DNA of 12,162 nucleotides. Origin: Thermoleophilia bacterium. GTDB taxonomy: Bacteria > Actinomycetota > Thermoleophilia > Gaiellales > SKUG01. The translations under genes and the position numbers were made by a program. Of this stretch, positions 6,954 to 12,162 are shown in pieces (positions within the stretch are counted from its first letter, which is position 1; every line of letters starts with the position of its first letter). The notes under the pieces were generated by a model that was given only the letters and a program-made list of their open reading frames with translations, was not told where the DNA came from and ran no database searches. Where the stretch lies: positions 1 to 12,162 of the forward strand of contig JAOPYU010000349.1 of NCBI GenBank assembly GCA_025964455.1. Direction: 5' to 3'.

Positions 6954-7699
6954 GACGTCGCCGCCTTGGTCGAGGCGCGCCCACCAAATCGGCGCTCCCG
7001 GGTCGAGTACACCGCCAGGGCGCTGCGCAGGTCCGCCTCCCCGAAGTCGGGCCAGAGCGTGCCCGAGAACACGAGCTCGGAGTACGCGGACTGCCACACC
7101 AGGAAATTGGAGGTGCGCTGCTCGCCGGCCGTGCGCACGATCAGGTCGGGGTCGCCGAGCTCGGGTCGGTACAGCTTGGCGCGCAGCGTCTGCTCCGTCA
7201 GCGCTTCGGCATCGCCGCCGGCGTCGGCGATGGCGGCCTTCGCAGCGTCGACGATCTCCGCGCGTCCACCGTAGGCGAAGGCGATGCAGAGCGTCATCGT
7301 CGGCGTGTCGGTGGCGGTCAGCTCCTCCGCCCAGCGCATGCGTTCGCGGATCTCGTCCCCGAGCAGCTCGCGACGCCCCATGAAGCACATGCGCGCACCA
7401 CGCCCGCGCAGGATCGGCGCCTCGCGCTCGACCTGGTCCAGGAACAGCTCCATGATCCCGGCGACCTCCTCCGGGTCGCGCCCGAAGTTCTCCGTCGAGA
7501 AGCCATAGACGGTCAGCTCGCTCACGCCGAGCGCGAGCGCCGCCTCGGTGGTGCGGTTGAGCGCGTCGGCACCGGCGCGATGGCCTTCGGTGACGCTGAC
7601 GCCACGCTGCTCGGCCCAGCGACCGTTGCCATCCATGATGATGGCGACGCGGACGCCCGTCGGAAGCGCCCCTTCGATGTCGGAGGCGCCAGGAGGCAT
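6950..7699 (-). CDS. uppS: Isoprenyl transferase / undecaprenyl diphosphate synthase (cis-prenyltransferase)
   Basis: 249 residues. The ATG at 7699 shares its A with the frr stop (TGATG), and GGAGG at 7704-7708 lies four bases upstream, inside frr. The enzyme adds isopentenyl units in cis to an allylic diphosphate, making the lipid carrier for peptidoglycan and other wall polymers; it works at the cytosolic face of the membrane. Visible: MDGNGRWA (22-29) with catalytic D23 and the diphosphate-binding loop; GHRAG (39-43); YGFSTENF (65-72); FAYGGR (141-146); and DLIVRTAGEQRTSNFLVWQS (185-204) followed by AYSEL, the IPP/metal-binding region. Chain length of the product cannot be read off; in Actinobacteria related enzymes make C15 to C55 products. 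The overlap with frr and cdsA shows it is part of one transcript. Confidence 0.96.
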   Translation of the reverse strand: MPPGASDIEGALPTGVRVAIIMDGNGRWAEQRGVSVTEGHRAGADALNRTTEAALALGVSELTVYGFSTENFGRDPEEVAGIMELFLDQVEREAPILRGRGARMCFMGRRELLGDEIRERMRWAEELTATDTPTMTLCIAFAYGGRAEIVDAAKAAIADAGGDAEALTEQTLRAKLYRPELGDPDLIVRTAGEQRTSNFLVWQSAYSELVFSGTLWPDFGEADLRSALAVYSTRERRFGGRASTKAATS

Positions 7700-8247
7700 C
7701 AGACCTCCATGATCTCCGCTTCCTTGGACTTCAGGGCGGCATCGATCAGCGCGACGTGCTCGTCCGTGACCTTCTGGATGTCGCCCTCGGCGCGTCGCAC
7801 CTCGTCCTCGGTCTCCTCGCCAGCCTTGAACTCCGCGATCGCGTCGCGGCGGATGTTGCGCACCGCGATGCGTCCGTCCTCGGCCATCTTGCGCGCGAGC
7901 TTGACCATGTCCTTGCGACGGTCCTCGGTGAGCTCTGGCACGGGCAGGCGGATGAGCACGCCGTCGTTCGCCGGGTTGAAGCCCAGGTCCGCGTCGGCGA
8001 TGCCCTTCTCGATGTCCTTCATCGCGCTCTTGTCGAACGGGGTGACGGTGAGCAGGCGCGGCTCGGGGGCACCGATCTGCGCGAGCTGCTTGAGCGGCGT
8101 CGCCGTGCCGTAGTAGTTGACCATCACGCGGTCGAGCAGCGCGGGATTCGCGCGCCCGGTGCGCAGCGACGTGAAGTCGTGGCGCGTCGAATCGACGCTC
8201 TTCTGCATGCGCTCACGCGCGTCGGCGATCGTATCTGCTGCTGCCAT
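7699..8247 (-). CDS. frr: Ribosome recycling factor
   Basis: 182 residues from the ATG at 8247, close to the usual 185. A perfect AGGAGG (8256-8261) lies eight bases upstream, overlapping the 3' end of pyrH, which stops three bases before this gene. With EF-G the protein splits post-termination ribosomes into subunits. Visible: helix-1 block RMQKSVDSTRHDFTSLRTGR (13-32) ending in the RTGRANPALLD signature, the domain-II region YYGTATPLKQLAQI and TPFDK, the NDGVLIRLPVPELTEDRRKD segment, and the long C-terminal charged helices (ARKMAEDGRIAVRNIRRDA onward). All family landmarks are present with no gaps. The strong Shine-Dalgarno is the best in the window and fits a highly expressed factor. Confidence 0.97.
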   Translation of the reverse strand: MAAADTIADARERMQKSVDSTRHDFTSLRTGRANPALLDRVMVNYYGTATPLKQLAQIGAPEPRLLTVTPFDKSAMKDIEKGIADADLGFNPANDGVLIRLPVPELTEDRRKDMVKLARKMAEDGRIAVRNIRRDAIAEFKAGEETEDEVRRAEGDIQKVTDEHVALIDAALKSKEAEIMEV

Positions 8248-8250
8248 GGT

Positions 8251-9015
8251 TCAGGCCTCCTGGGGGACGAGCGGCGGAGCGTCGGCGTGCACGAGCGTGC
8301 CGAGGCGCTCGCCGCGAGCGATCTTGGCGATTGCGTCGGATGCGTCCATGTCGAACACGTGGATCGGCATCCGGTGCTCGGCGAGCAGGGCGAACGCTGC
8401 GGCGTCCATCACCTTGAGCCCGTGCACGAGCGCATCCTGGTACGAGACTTCCTCGAGGAACCGGGCGTTGTCGCCATCCGCGCCGCGCGGGTCGCGATCG
8501 AACACGCCGCGCACGCCGTTCTTGCCCATGAGCAGCGCGTCGGCCCCGATCTCGAGCGAGCGGAGCGCGGCGGCCGTATCGGTGGTGAAGAACGGGTTGC
8601 CGGTGCCGCCGGCGAACACGACGACGCGGTCGCGGTCCAGGTGGTGCAGCGCCTTGGCTCGGATGTAGGGCTCGGCGACCTCGTGGACCGGCAGGGCACT
8701 CATGACGCGGGTCGGCACGCCGGCACCCTCGAGCCCGTCCTGGAGCGGCAGGGCGTTGAGGATCGTCGCGAGCATGCCCATGTAGTCGCCGGTGGCTCGA
8801 TCCATGCCGAGCTCGGCCTGGCTCGCACCGCGCAGGAAGTTGCCGCCGCCGACCACCACGGCTACCTGGATGCCGGCCTCGCGCAGCTGCGCGACCTGGC
8901 GGGCGACTTCGCGCACGCGCTCCATGTCGACGCCGGCGCGCTGCGTGCCCATGAGTGCTTCGCCGCTCAGCTTGAGCAGTACACGGCGCAGGGTGGGGGT
9001 CGGGGAGGTGGCCAT
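8251..9015 (-). CDS. pyrH: UMP kinase (uridylate kinase)
   Basis: 254 residues from the ATG at 9015. It phosphorylates UMP to UDP with ATP, in pyrimidine nucleotide synthesis; bacterial members are hexameric amino-acid-kinase-fold enzymes, typically GTP-activated and UTP-inhibited. Visible: RVLLKLSGEAL (11-21), GGGNFLRG (56-63), MDRATGDYMGMLATILNALP (71-90) with D77 and the UMP-binding residues, GGTGNPFFTTDTAAALR (136-152), GVFDRDP (170-176) and YQDAL..LKVMDAAA (192-207). The N-terminal ten residues (MATSPTPTLR) are an unconserved extension. Normally tsf lies just upstream; here a plus-strand gene intervenes, so transcription of pyrH to dxr must start in 9016-9110 or read through antisense to that gene. 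No Shine-Dalgarno is visible before the start. Confidence 0.96.
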   Translation of the reverse strand: MATSPTPTLRRVLLKLSGEALMGTQRAGVDMERVREVARQVAQLREAGIQVAVVVGGGNFLRGASQAELGMDRATGDYMGMLATILNALPLQDGLEGAGVPTRVMSALPVHEVAEPYIRAKALHHLDRDRVVVFAGGTGNPFFTTDTAAALRSLEIGADALLMGKNGVRGVFDRDPRGADGDNARFLEEVSYQDALVHGLKVMDAAAFALLAEHRMPIHVFDMDASDAIAKIARGERLGTLVHADAPPLVPQEA

Positions 9016-9023
9016 CGGGCGCG

Positions 9024-9029
9024 AGCCTA
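9024..9029 (-). promoter_or_regulatory. Possible -10 element for a leaderless pyrH transcript
   Basis: On the minus strand TAGGCT (T, A and last T match the TAnnnT core) ends eight bases before the pyrH ATG. With no Shine-Dalgarno before pyrH, this would fit a transcript that starts at or next to the start codon, a common arrangement in Actinobacteria. No convincing -35 is present and the hexamer match is modest. Confidence 0.25.
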
Positions 9030-9110
9030 CATCGTGCGCTGCGTCGAGCGCCGACGTGCCTCCTGCGTCGGTCGTTCAAGATTCGAGGTCATTGGTCCGA
9101 TGAGCGGCGC

Positions 9111-10226
9111 ATGTTCTCTGAAGTCTTCTCGGGCGCGTCCCGCATCGCCGCAGAGCGGCGTGGTCCCCTCATCGGCATGACCCTGCTCGCGAACGTGAGC
9201 GTGGTCGCCGCCGCGGTCGCGATGGTCACCGTGCTCGACGTCGGACTGGGTGCGAGTGAGGAGACCCCATCGGCCGTCGTGGCGATGCTCGAACTCACGT
9301 TCTTCGCCGTGGGGTTCGGACTCGTGTTGTCTGCCATGACCACCGCGAGCGTCGCGGTCGCCCTGGGCGAGTCGTTCGGTGCCGCGCTGGCGCGTGGCTT
9401 CCGCTCGCTGCCGAAGCTCGTGACGCAGCTGACCATCGCAGGATGGCCGCTCCTGGTCGGCGCGCTGGTGATCGATGTCGTGCTCTACTTCCTGCCGGGG
9501 CTCGTCCCCGTGACGATGCTGGTGCAGCTCGGGCTCTACGTCCTGTTCGGGGGTCGGTGCCTCGCGGTGATGGGCTCCGTGGCGTCTGGCAACGAGGACT
9601 GGCGTCCGGACGCGGCGCTCGAGCGCCTCGGGGGCGGATTCGCGGTTCCGGGCACACTCGCCGTCGCCGCGGCCACGCTCATCACGCTGGTCGTTTCGTT
9701 GATCCCGATCGTCGCGCTGTTCGTCGCGCGATTCATCCCGTCGGCCATCGCGTCGTTCTGGGAGCAGGTGGACGGGAGCGGTGGCACTGCCCCGCTGACC
9801 CGCATGCCTGCCCCGACGCAGGCTGGTGCCGTTGCGCCGCACGTCGTCGGCGCAGCGCCGGCCTCGTACGATCCGCGCGGGCCGATCGCTGTGGCGCCGG
9901 CGCCCGCTGCGCCAGTCGTCGGACCCGCATGGGAGGGCGTTCTGCTTCCCGGCACACCGTGGGGTTCGTGGGTCTCGCTCCAGGGCCCTGGGGTCGTCCA
10001 CGTGCAGCTCAGCTGGAGCGAGGGGCCTCCCCCGAGCATCCAGCTCGCCGACGCGAGCGGGCAGTGGACGGCGCCGCCCCAGCAACCGTCCGTGAACGGT
10101 CAGGCCGTGGGAGTGACGTTCCCGGCCGGTGACACGTACCTCGGGATCGGGCTGCGGGGGGCGACCCCACAGTCGGTGCGCATCGCGACCTGGCTGCCCC
10201 CGGCCGCGGCCGGGATCGCTGCGTGA
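9111..10226 (+). CDS. Polytopic membrane protein with C-terminal extracytoplasmic-type beta-rich domain, function unknown
   Basis: 371 residues from the ATG at 9111; no strong ribosome site (only a GAGCGG at 9102-9107). Five or so membrane segments are visible: about 20-43, 57-80, 105-128, 130-150 and 180-208. The first 220 residues thus form a compact membrane domain, with amphipathic stretches such as GESFGAALARGFRSLPKLV (86-104) and the loop NEDWRPDAALERLGGG (161-176), a pattern seen in DUF-type polytopic proteins of Actinobacteria related to glycerophosphodiesterase membrane domains. A Pro/Ala/Val-rich linker (about 226-270) leads to a 100-residue domain (270-371) rich in V, W, S, G in alternating strands (WGSWVSLQGPGVVHVQLSWS, then YLGIGLRG), resembling pre-peptidase C-terminal type beta-sandwiches. 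I cannot name the family. It lies on the opposite strand between tsf and pyrH, which are usually adjacent. Confidence 0.75.
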   Translation: MFSEVFSGASRIAAERRGPLIGMTLLANVSVVAAAVAMVTVLDVGLGASEETPSAVVAMLELTFFAVGFGLVLSAMTTASVAVALGESFGAALARGFRSLPKLVTQLTIAGWPLLVGALVIDVVLYFLPGLVPVTMLVQLGLYVLFGGRCLAVMGSVASGNEDWRPDAALERLGGGFAVPGTLAVAAATLITLVVSLIPIVALFVARFIPSAIASFWEQVDGSGGTAPLTRMPAPTQAGAVAPHVVGAAPASYDPRGPIAVAPAPAAPVVGPAWEGVLLPGTPWGSWVSLQGPGVVHVQLSWSEGPPPSIQLADASGQWTAPPQQPSVNGQAVGVTFPAGDTYLGIGLRGATPQSVRIATWLPPAAAGIAA

Positions 10227-10229
10227 CGA

Positions 10230-10264
10230 CGAAGGGCGGCGTGCACGTGGCACACCGCCCTTCG
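10230..10264. terminator. Strong bidirectional hairpin terminator between converging genes
   Basis: A 15-bp stem (CGAAGGGCGGCGTGC with GCACACCGCCCTTCG) closes a 5-base loop ACGTG. The single mismatch on the plus strand becomes a G-U pair on the minus strand, so the stem is continuous for the tsf transcript. It begins three bases after the stop at 10226 and lies 25 bases beyond the tsf stop, where transcripts of the membrane-protein gene and of rpsB-tsf would meet. There is no U-tract, as is common in high-G+C genomes. Confidence 0.75.
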
Positions 10265-10289
10265 GCGAATCACTGGCTGTTCGGCGCGC

Positions 10290-11156
10290 TCAGCCCTTGA
10301 CGGCGAAGCGCACGAAGCGGCGCACGCGCACGGGCGCGCCGACCTTCTCGCTCACGAGCTTGGCGTAGCCCTCGATCGTGACGTCCTTGCCGAGGCGGTC
10401 CTTGGCGAAGATCCAGGGCTGCTCCACGAGCGCGACGTCGGAGAACCACTTGTCGATCTTGCCGTCGGCGATCTTGCCGCGGATGGCCTCGGGCTTGTCC
10501 TCGACCTGCTTCAGGAAGATGGAGCGCTCGGCCTCGATGACGTCGGCCGGCACTTCCTCGCGGACCAGGTACTGCGGCGACGATGCGGCGATGTGCATCG
10601 CGACGTCGTTGGCGAACGTCTCGATCTCGTCGTTGCTCGGACCCTCGACGTCGACGAGGACGCCGATGCCGGTGCCGTGCAGGTAGCGACCGATGACACC
10701 CTCCGTGCCGGCGTCGTGGTCGAAGTGCGCGACCTGCTGGATGACGATGTTCTCGCCGGTCGACGACGAGGTCTCGGCGCGAGCATCCTCCACGGTGCCG
10801 TCGGCCCAGGCCTGCGTGAGCAGCTCCTCGACGTTCTCGGGCTTGTGGTCGAGCACGTGGTGCGCGAGCTTGGTGACGAAGGCACCGAAGTCGTCGTTCT
10901 TGGCGACGAAGTCCGTGTTGCAGCCGACCTGCACGAGCGCCGCGCCGTTGGCGGTGCCGGCGATGGCGACGCGACCCTCGGTGGTGTCGCGCGCGCCGAG
11001 CTTGCCGGCCTTGGCGATGCCCTTCTCGCGCAGCAGCGTGACGGCCGCGTCGAAGTCGCCGTTGGTCTCGACGAGCGCCTTCTTGGCGTCCATCATGCCG
11101 GCCTGGGTGGCGTCGCGCAGCTGCTTGACCTGCGAGGCGGTGATCTGTGCAGTCAT
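10290..11156 (-). CDS. tsf: Translation elongation factor Ts
   Basis: 288 residues from the ATG at 11156, with AAAGGA (11165-11170) eight bases upstream. EF-Ts is the nucleotide exchange factor of EF-Tu in the cytosol. Visible: N-terminal UBA-like domain with VKQLRDATQAGMMDAKKAL (10-28), the first family signature, and LLREKGIAKAGKL (41-53); the EF-Tu-contacting TDFV (81-84) in GCNTDFVAKNDDF, where the usual VN-C/S-E-T is replaced by VGCNT; core repeats HIAASSPQYL (188-197) and VALVEQPWI (241-249); and a C-terminal VRVRRFVRFAVKG. Length is normal. It follows rpsB by 108 bases containing two possible hairpins. It is the last gene of its transcript because the next gene is on the other strand and a strong hairpin follows. 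Confidence 0.97.
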   Translation of the reverse strand: MTAQITASQVKQLRDATQAGMMDAKKALVETNGDFDAAVTLLREKGIAKAGKLGARDTTEGRVAIAGTANGAALVQVGCNTDFVAKNDDFGAFVTKLAHHVLDHKPENVEELLTQAWADGTVEDARAETSSSTGENIVIQQVAHFDHDAGTEGVIGRYLHGTGIGVLVDVEGPSNDEIETFANDVAMHIAASSPQYLVREEVPADVIEAERSIFLKQVEDKPEAIRGKIADGKIDKWFSDVALVEQPWIFAKDRLGKDVTIEGYAKLVSEKVGAPVRVRRFVRFAVKG

Positions 11157-11192
11157 GTCGTGTGTCCTTTGGGAGTGATGCGTGTCACAGCA

Positions 11193-11217
11193 GCGGCGCC
11201 CCGTGGTGGGACGCCGC
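11193..11217 (-). promoter_or_regulatory. Hairpin in the rpsB-tsf spacer (possible attenuator)
   Basis: On the minus strand GCGGCGTCCC and GGGGCGCCGC pair over 10 bp (one G-U) around ACCAC. It lies 36 bases before the tsf start. A second, smaller stem is possible at 11235-11256 (GCGGGC with GCCCGC, 10-base loop). In E. coli the rpsB-tsf spacer also has a terminator-like element allowing partial read-through, so attenuation or mRNA processing here is plausible but not shown. Confidence 0.5.
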
Positions 11218-11264
11218 AGCCGTCAGAGATCAGTGCGGGCCCGACCGGGCGCCCGCGAGTTGGA

Positions 11265-12023
11265 TCAGGCGCCTGCGCCGACCGCTTCCGTCTCGGGAGC
11301 GACCTCTGCCTGCTCGGCAGCGAACTGCTCCGGCGTCACCATCTGGCGCGCGTCGGAGATCGCACCGGCGATGGTCTCGAGGAACAGCGAGCACGAGCGG
11401 ATCGCGTCATCGTTGCCCGGCACGACGTAGTCCGCGTGGTCCGGATCGCAGTTCGTGTCGGTCAGGGCGATGATCGGGATCTTCAGGCGACGGGCTTCCT
11501 TGACACCGAGGGCCTCGTTGTTGAGGTCCACGACGACGAGGGCGTCCGGAAGGCGGGTCATGCCGGCCATGCCGCCGAGCGACTGCTCGAGCTTCGCGAG
11601 CTCGAGGAGGCGCGTCTGGCGCTCCTTCTTGCCGAGCAGGTCGAGCTGACCCTGCTCGCGCTGGCGTCGGAGCTCCTGCATGTGCGCGAGACGGTCGGAG
11701 ATCGTCTTCCAGTTGGTCAGCAGTCCGCCGAGCCAACGATGGTTGACGTACGGCATGTTGACCGAGGAGGCCCACTCCTCGACGGCGTCCTGGGCCTGCT
11801 TCTTGGTGCCGACGAACAGGACCGTCTTGTCCTTGGCGGCGAGGCCACCGACGTAGTTGCAGGCCTCTTCGAAGAGCTGCTGCGTCTGGACGAGGTCGAT
11901 GATGTAGATCCCGGCGCGCTCGCCCCAGATGTAGCGGCGCATCTTCGGGTTCCAGCGACGTGTCTGGTGGCCGAAGTGGATCCCGGCCTCGAGCAGCTGT
12001 CGCATGCTGACTGGTGCACTCAC
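11265..12023 (-). CDS. rpsB: 30S ribosomal protein S2
   Basis: 252 residues. The GTG at 12023 is chosen over the ATG at 12092 because AAGGAG (12033-12038) lies nine bases before it and the product then begins MSAPVSMRQLLEAGIHFGHQ, like other S2 proteins. S2 is a late-assembling 30S protein that helps S1 and mRNA docking. Visible: HFGHQTRRWNPKM (16-28), the first S2 signature; YIIDLVQT (40-47); VLFVGTKKQA (68-77); YVNHRWLGGLLTNWKTI (92-108); a coiled-coil hairpin (about 108-150, charged); PDALVVVDLNNEALGVKEA (159-177), the second signature; and IPIIALTDTNCDPD (182-195). The C-terminal tail (230-252) is Glu/Ala-rich and variable. It heads the rpsB-tsf unit; a long structured leader lies upstream. 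Confidence 0.97.
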   Translation of the reverse strand: MSAPVSMRQLLEAGIHFGHQTRRWNPKMRRYIWGERAGIYIIDLVQTQQLFEEACNYVGGLAAKDKTVLFVGTKKQAQDAVEEWASSVNMPYVNHRWLGGLLTNWKTISDRLAHMQELRRQREQGQLDLLGKKERQTRLLELAKLEQSLGGMAGMTRLPDALVVVDLNNEALGVKEARRLKIPIIALTDTNCDPDHADYVVPGNDDAIRSCSLFLETIAGAISDARQMVTPEQFAAEQAEVAPETEAVGAGA

Positions 12024-12080
12024 GTGTGCGTTCTCCTTGATGGTTCGATTGGGATGCGTATCCGGACGACCACCCAGGTA

Positions 12081-12131
12081 CCGCAGGACCACCGATCCGG
12101 CTCTGAGCCGCTCGGTGGCACCACCCTGCGG
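12081..12131 (-). promoter_or_regulatory. Three-tier hairpin upstream of rpsB (candidate leader structure or upstream terminator)
   Basis: Three nested stems are formed on either strand: CCGCAGG/CCTGCGG (7 bp, 12081-12087 with 12125-12131), CCACCGA/TCGGTGG (7 bp, 12089-12095 with 12112-12118) and CGGCT/AGCCG (5 bp, 12098-12102 with 12106-12110) around a three-base loop. The internal bulges are small, except six bases on one side (12119-12124). It ends 57 bases before the rpsB start. S2 controls its own mRNA leader in gamma-proteobacteria; a similar role here is a guess. It could equally be the terminator of a gene beyond the window edge. Confidence 0.5.
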
Positions 12132-12162
12132 GGGCGACGCCGGTCTCGAAGTGCTGCGCGGG

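Noticed and set aside
9027..10253. Minus-strand open frame of 408 codons opposite the polytopic membrane protein
   Set aside because: Extremely Arg/His/Asp/Glu-rich without hydrophobic core; the plus-strand frame has clear membrane segments and gene-like codons, so this is a shadow.
12132..12162. Possible tRNA fragment at the right edge (TTCGA in a T-loop-like setting)
   Set aside because: No matching T-stem, acceptor stem or CCA-side pairing could be drawn within the available bases.
1..12162. Insertion sequences, phage genes, CRISPR arrays, toxin-antitoxin pairs or a defence island
   Set aside because: No transposase, integrase, repeat-spacer pattern, flanking direct repeats or small toxin-like gene pair was seen; composition is even across the window.

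Overview
The window is a high-G+C bacterial chromosome segment. It is dominated by a conserved housekeeping cluster read on the minus strand, from right to left: rpsB, tsf, pyrH, frr, uppS, cdsA, dxr and an RseP/RIP1-type site-2 protease. This order (translation factors, UMP kinase, ribosome recycling, then undecaprenyl-PP, CDP-diacylglycerol and MEP-pathway isoprenoid genes and an intramembrane protease) is common in bacteria. The G+C- and Ala/Arg-rich coding, the GTG starts and the style of the secreted proteins suggest Actinomycetota, perhaps the Thermoleophilia/Solirubrobacterales side. That placement is inference from style, not from a marker comparison.

Layout, left to right. 1-417 (+) is the 3' end of a gene tentatively assigned to the DUF2236/MpaB oxygenase-like family. 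430-1164 (-) is a predicted exported protein with EF-hand-like calcium loops. Divergent from it, 1267-2130 (+) is a GYSHG alpha/beta hydrolase with an N-terminal hydrophobic segment. 2165-2845 (-) is an unrecognised secreted protein with two cysteines. 2940-4268 (-) is the site-2 protease, with an unusually long insert before its third conserved motif. 4396-4890 (+) is a small glycine-rich membrane protein. 4981-9015 (-) is the tight block dxr, cdsA, uppS, frr, pyrH; neighbours overlap by 1-4 nt or lie 3 nt apart. 9111-10226 (+) is a polytopic membrane protein with a C-terminal beta-rich domain. 10290-12023 (-) is tsf and rpsB, with a structured leader upstream of rpsB.

How the genes work together. 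rpsB/tsf and frr supply translation, and pyrH supplies UDP for nucleotide synthesis. dxr feeds isoprenoid precursors to uppS, the lipid carrier for cell-wall synthesis. cdsA makes the phospholipid precursor, and the protease acts in envelope stress or signalling. Two plus-strand membrane-protein genes split the usual run into three minus-strand units (rpsB-tsf; pyrH to dxr; rseP plus possibly the secreted protein), so each unit probably needs its own promoter.

There are no gene-free gaps over 300 bases, and no RNA genes, insertion sequences, phage genes or CRISPR arrays were seen. I did not find a clear new defence or mobile system. The more unusual material is the EF-hand/hydrolase pair, the protease insert, the two embedded membrane genes, and several well-formed hairpins (upstream of rpsB, between rpsB and tsf, at 10230-10264, and over the rseP stop codon).
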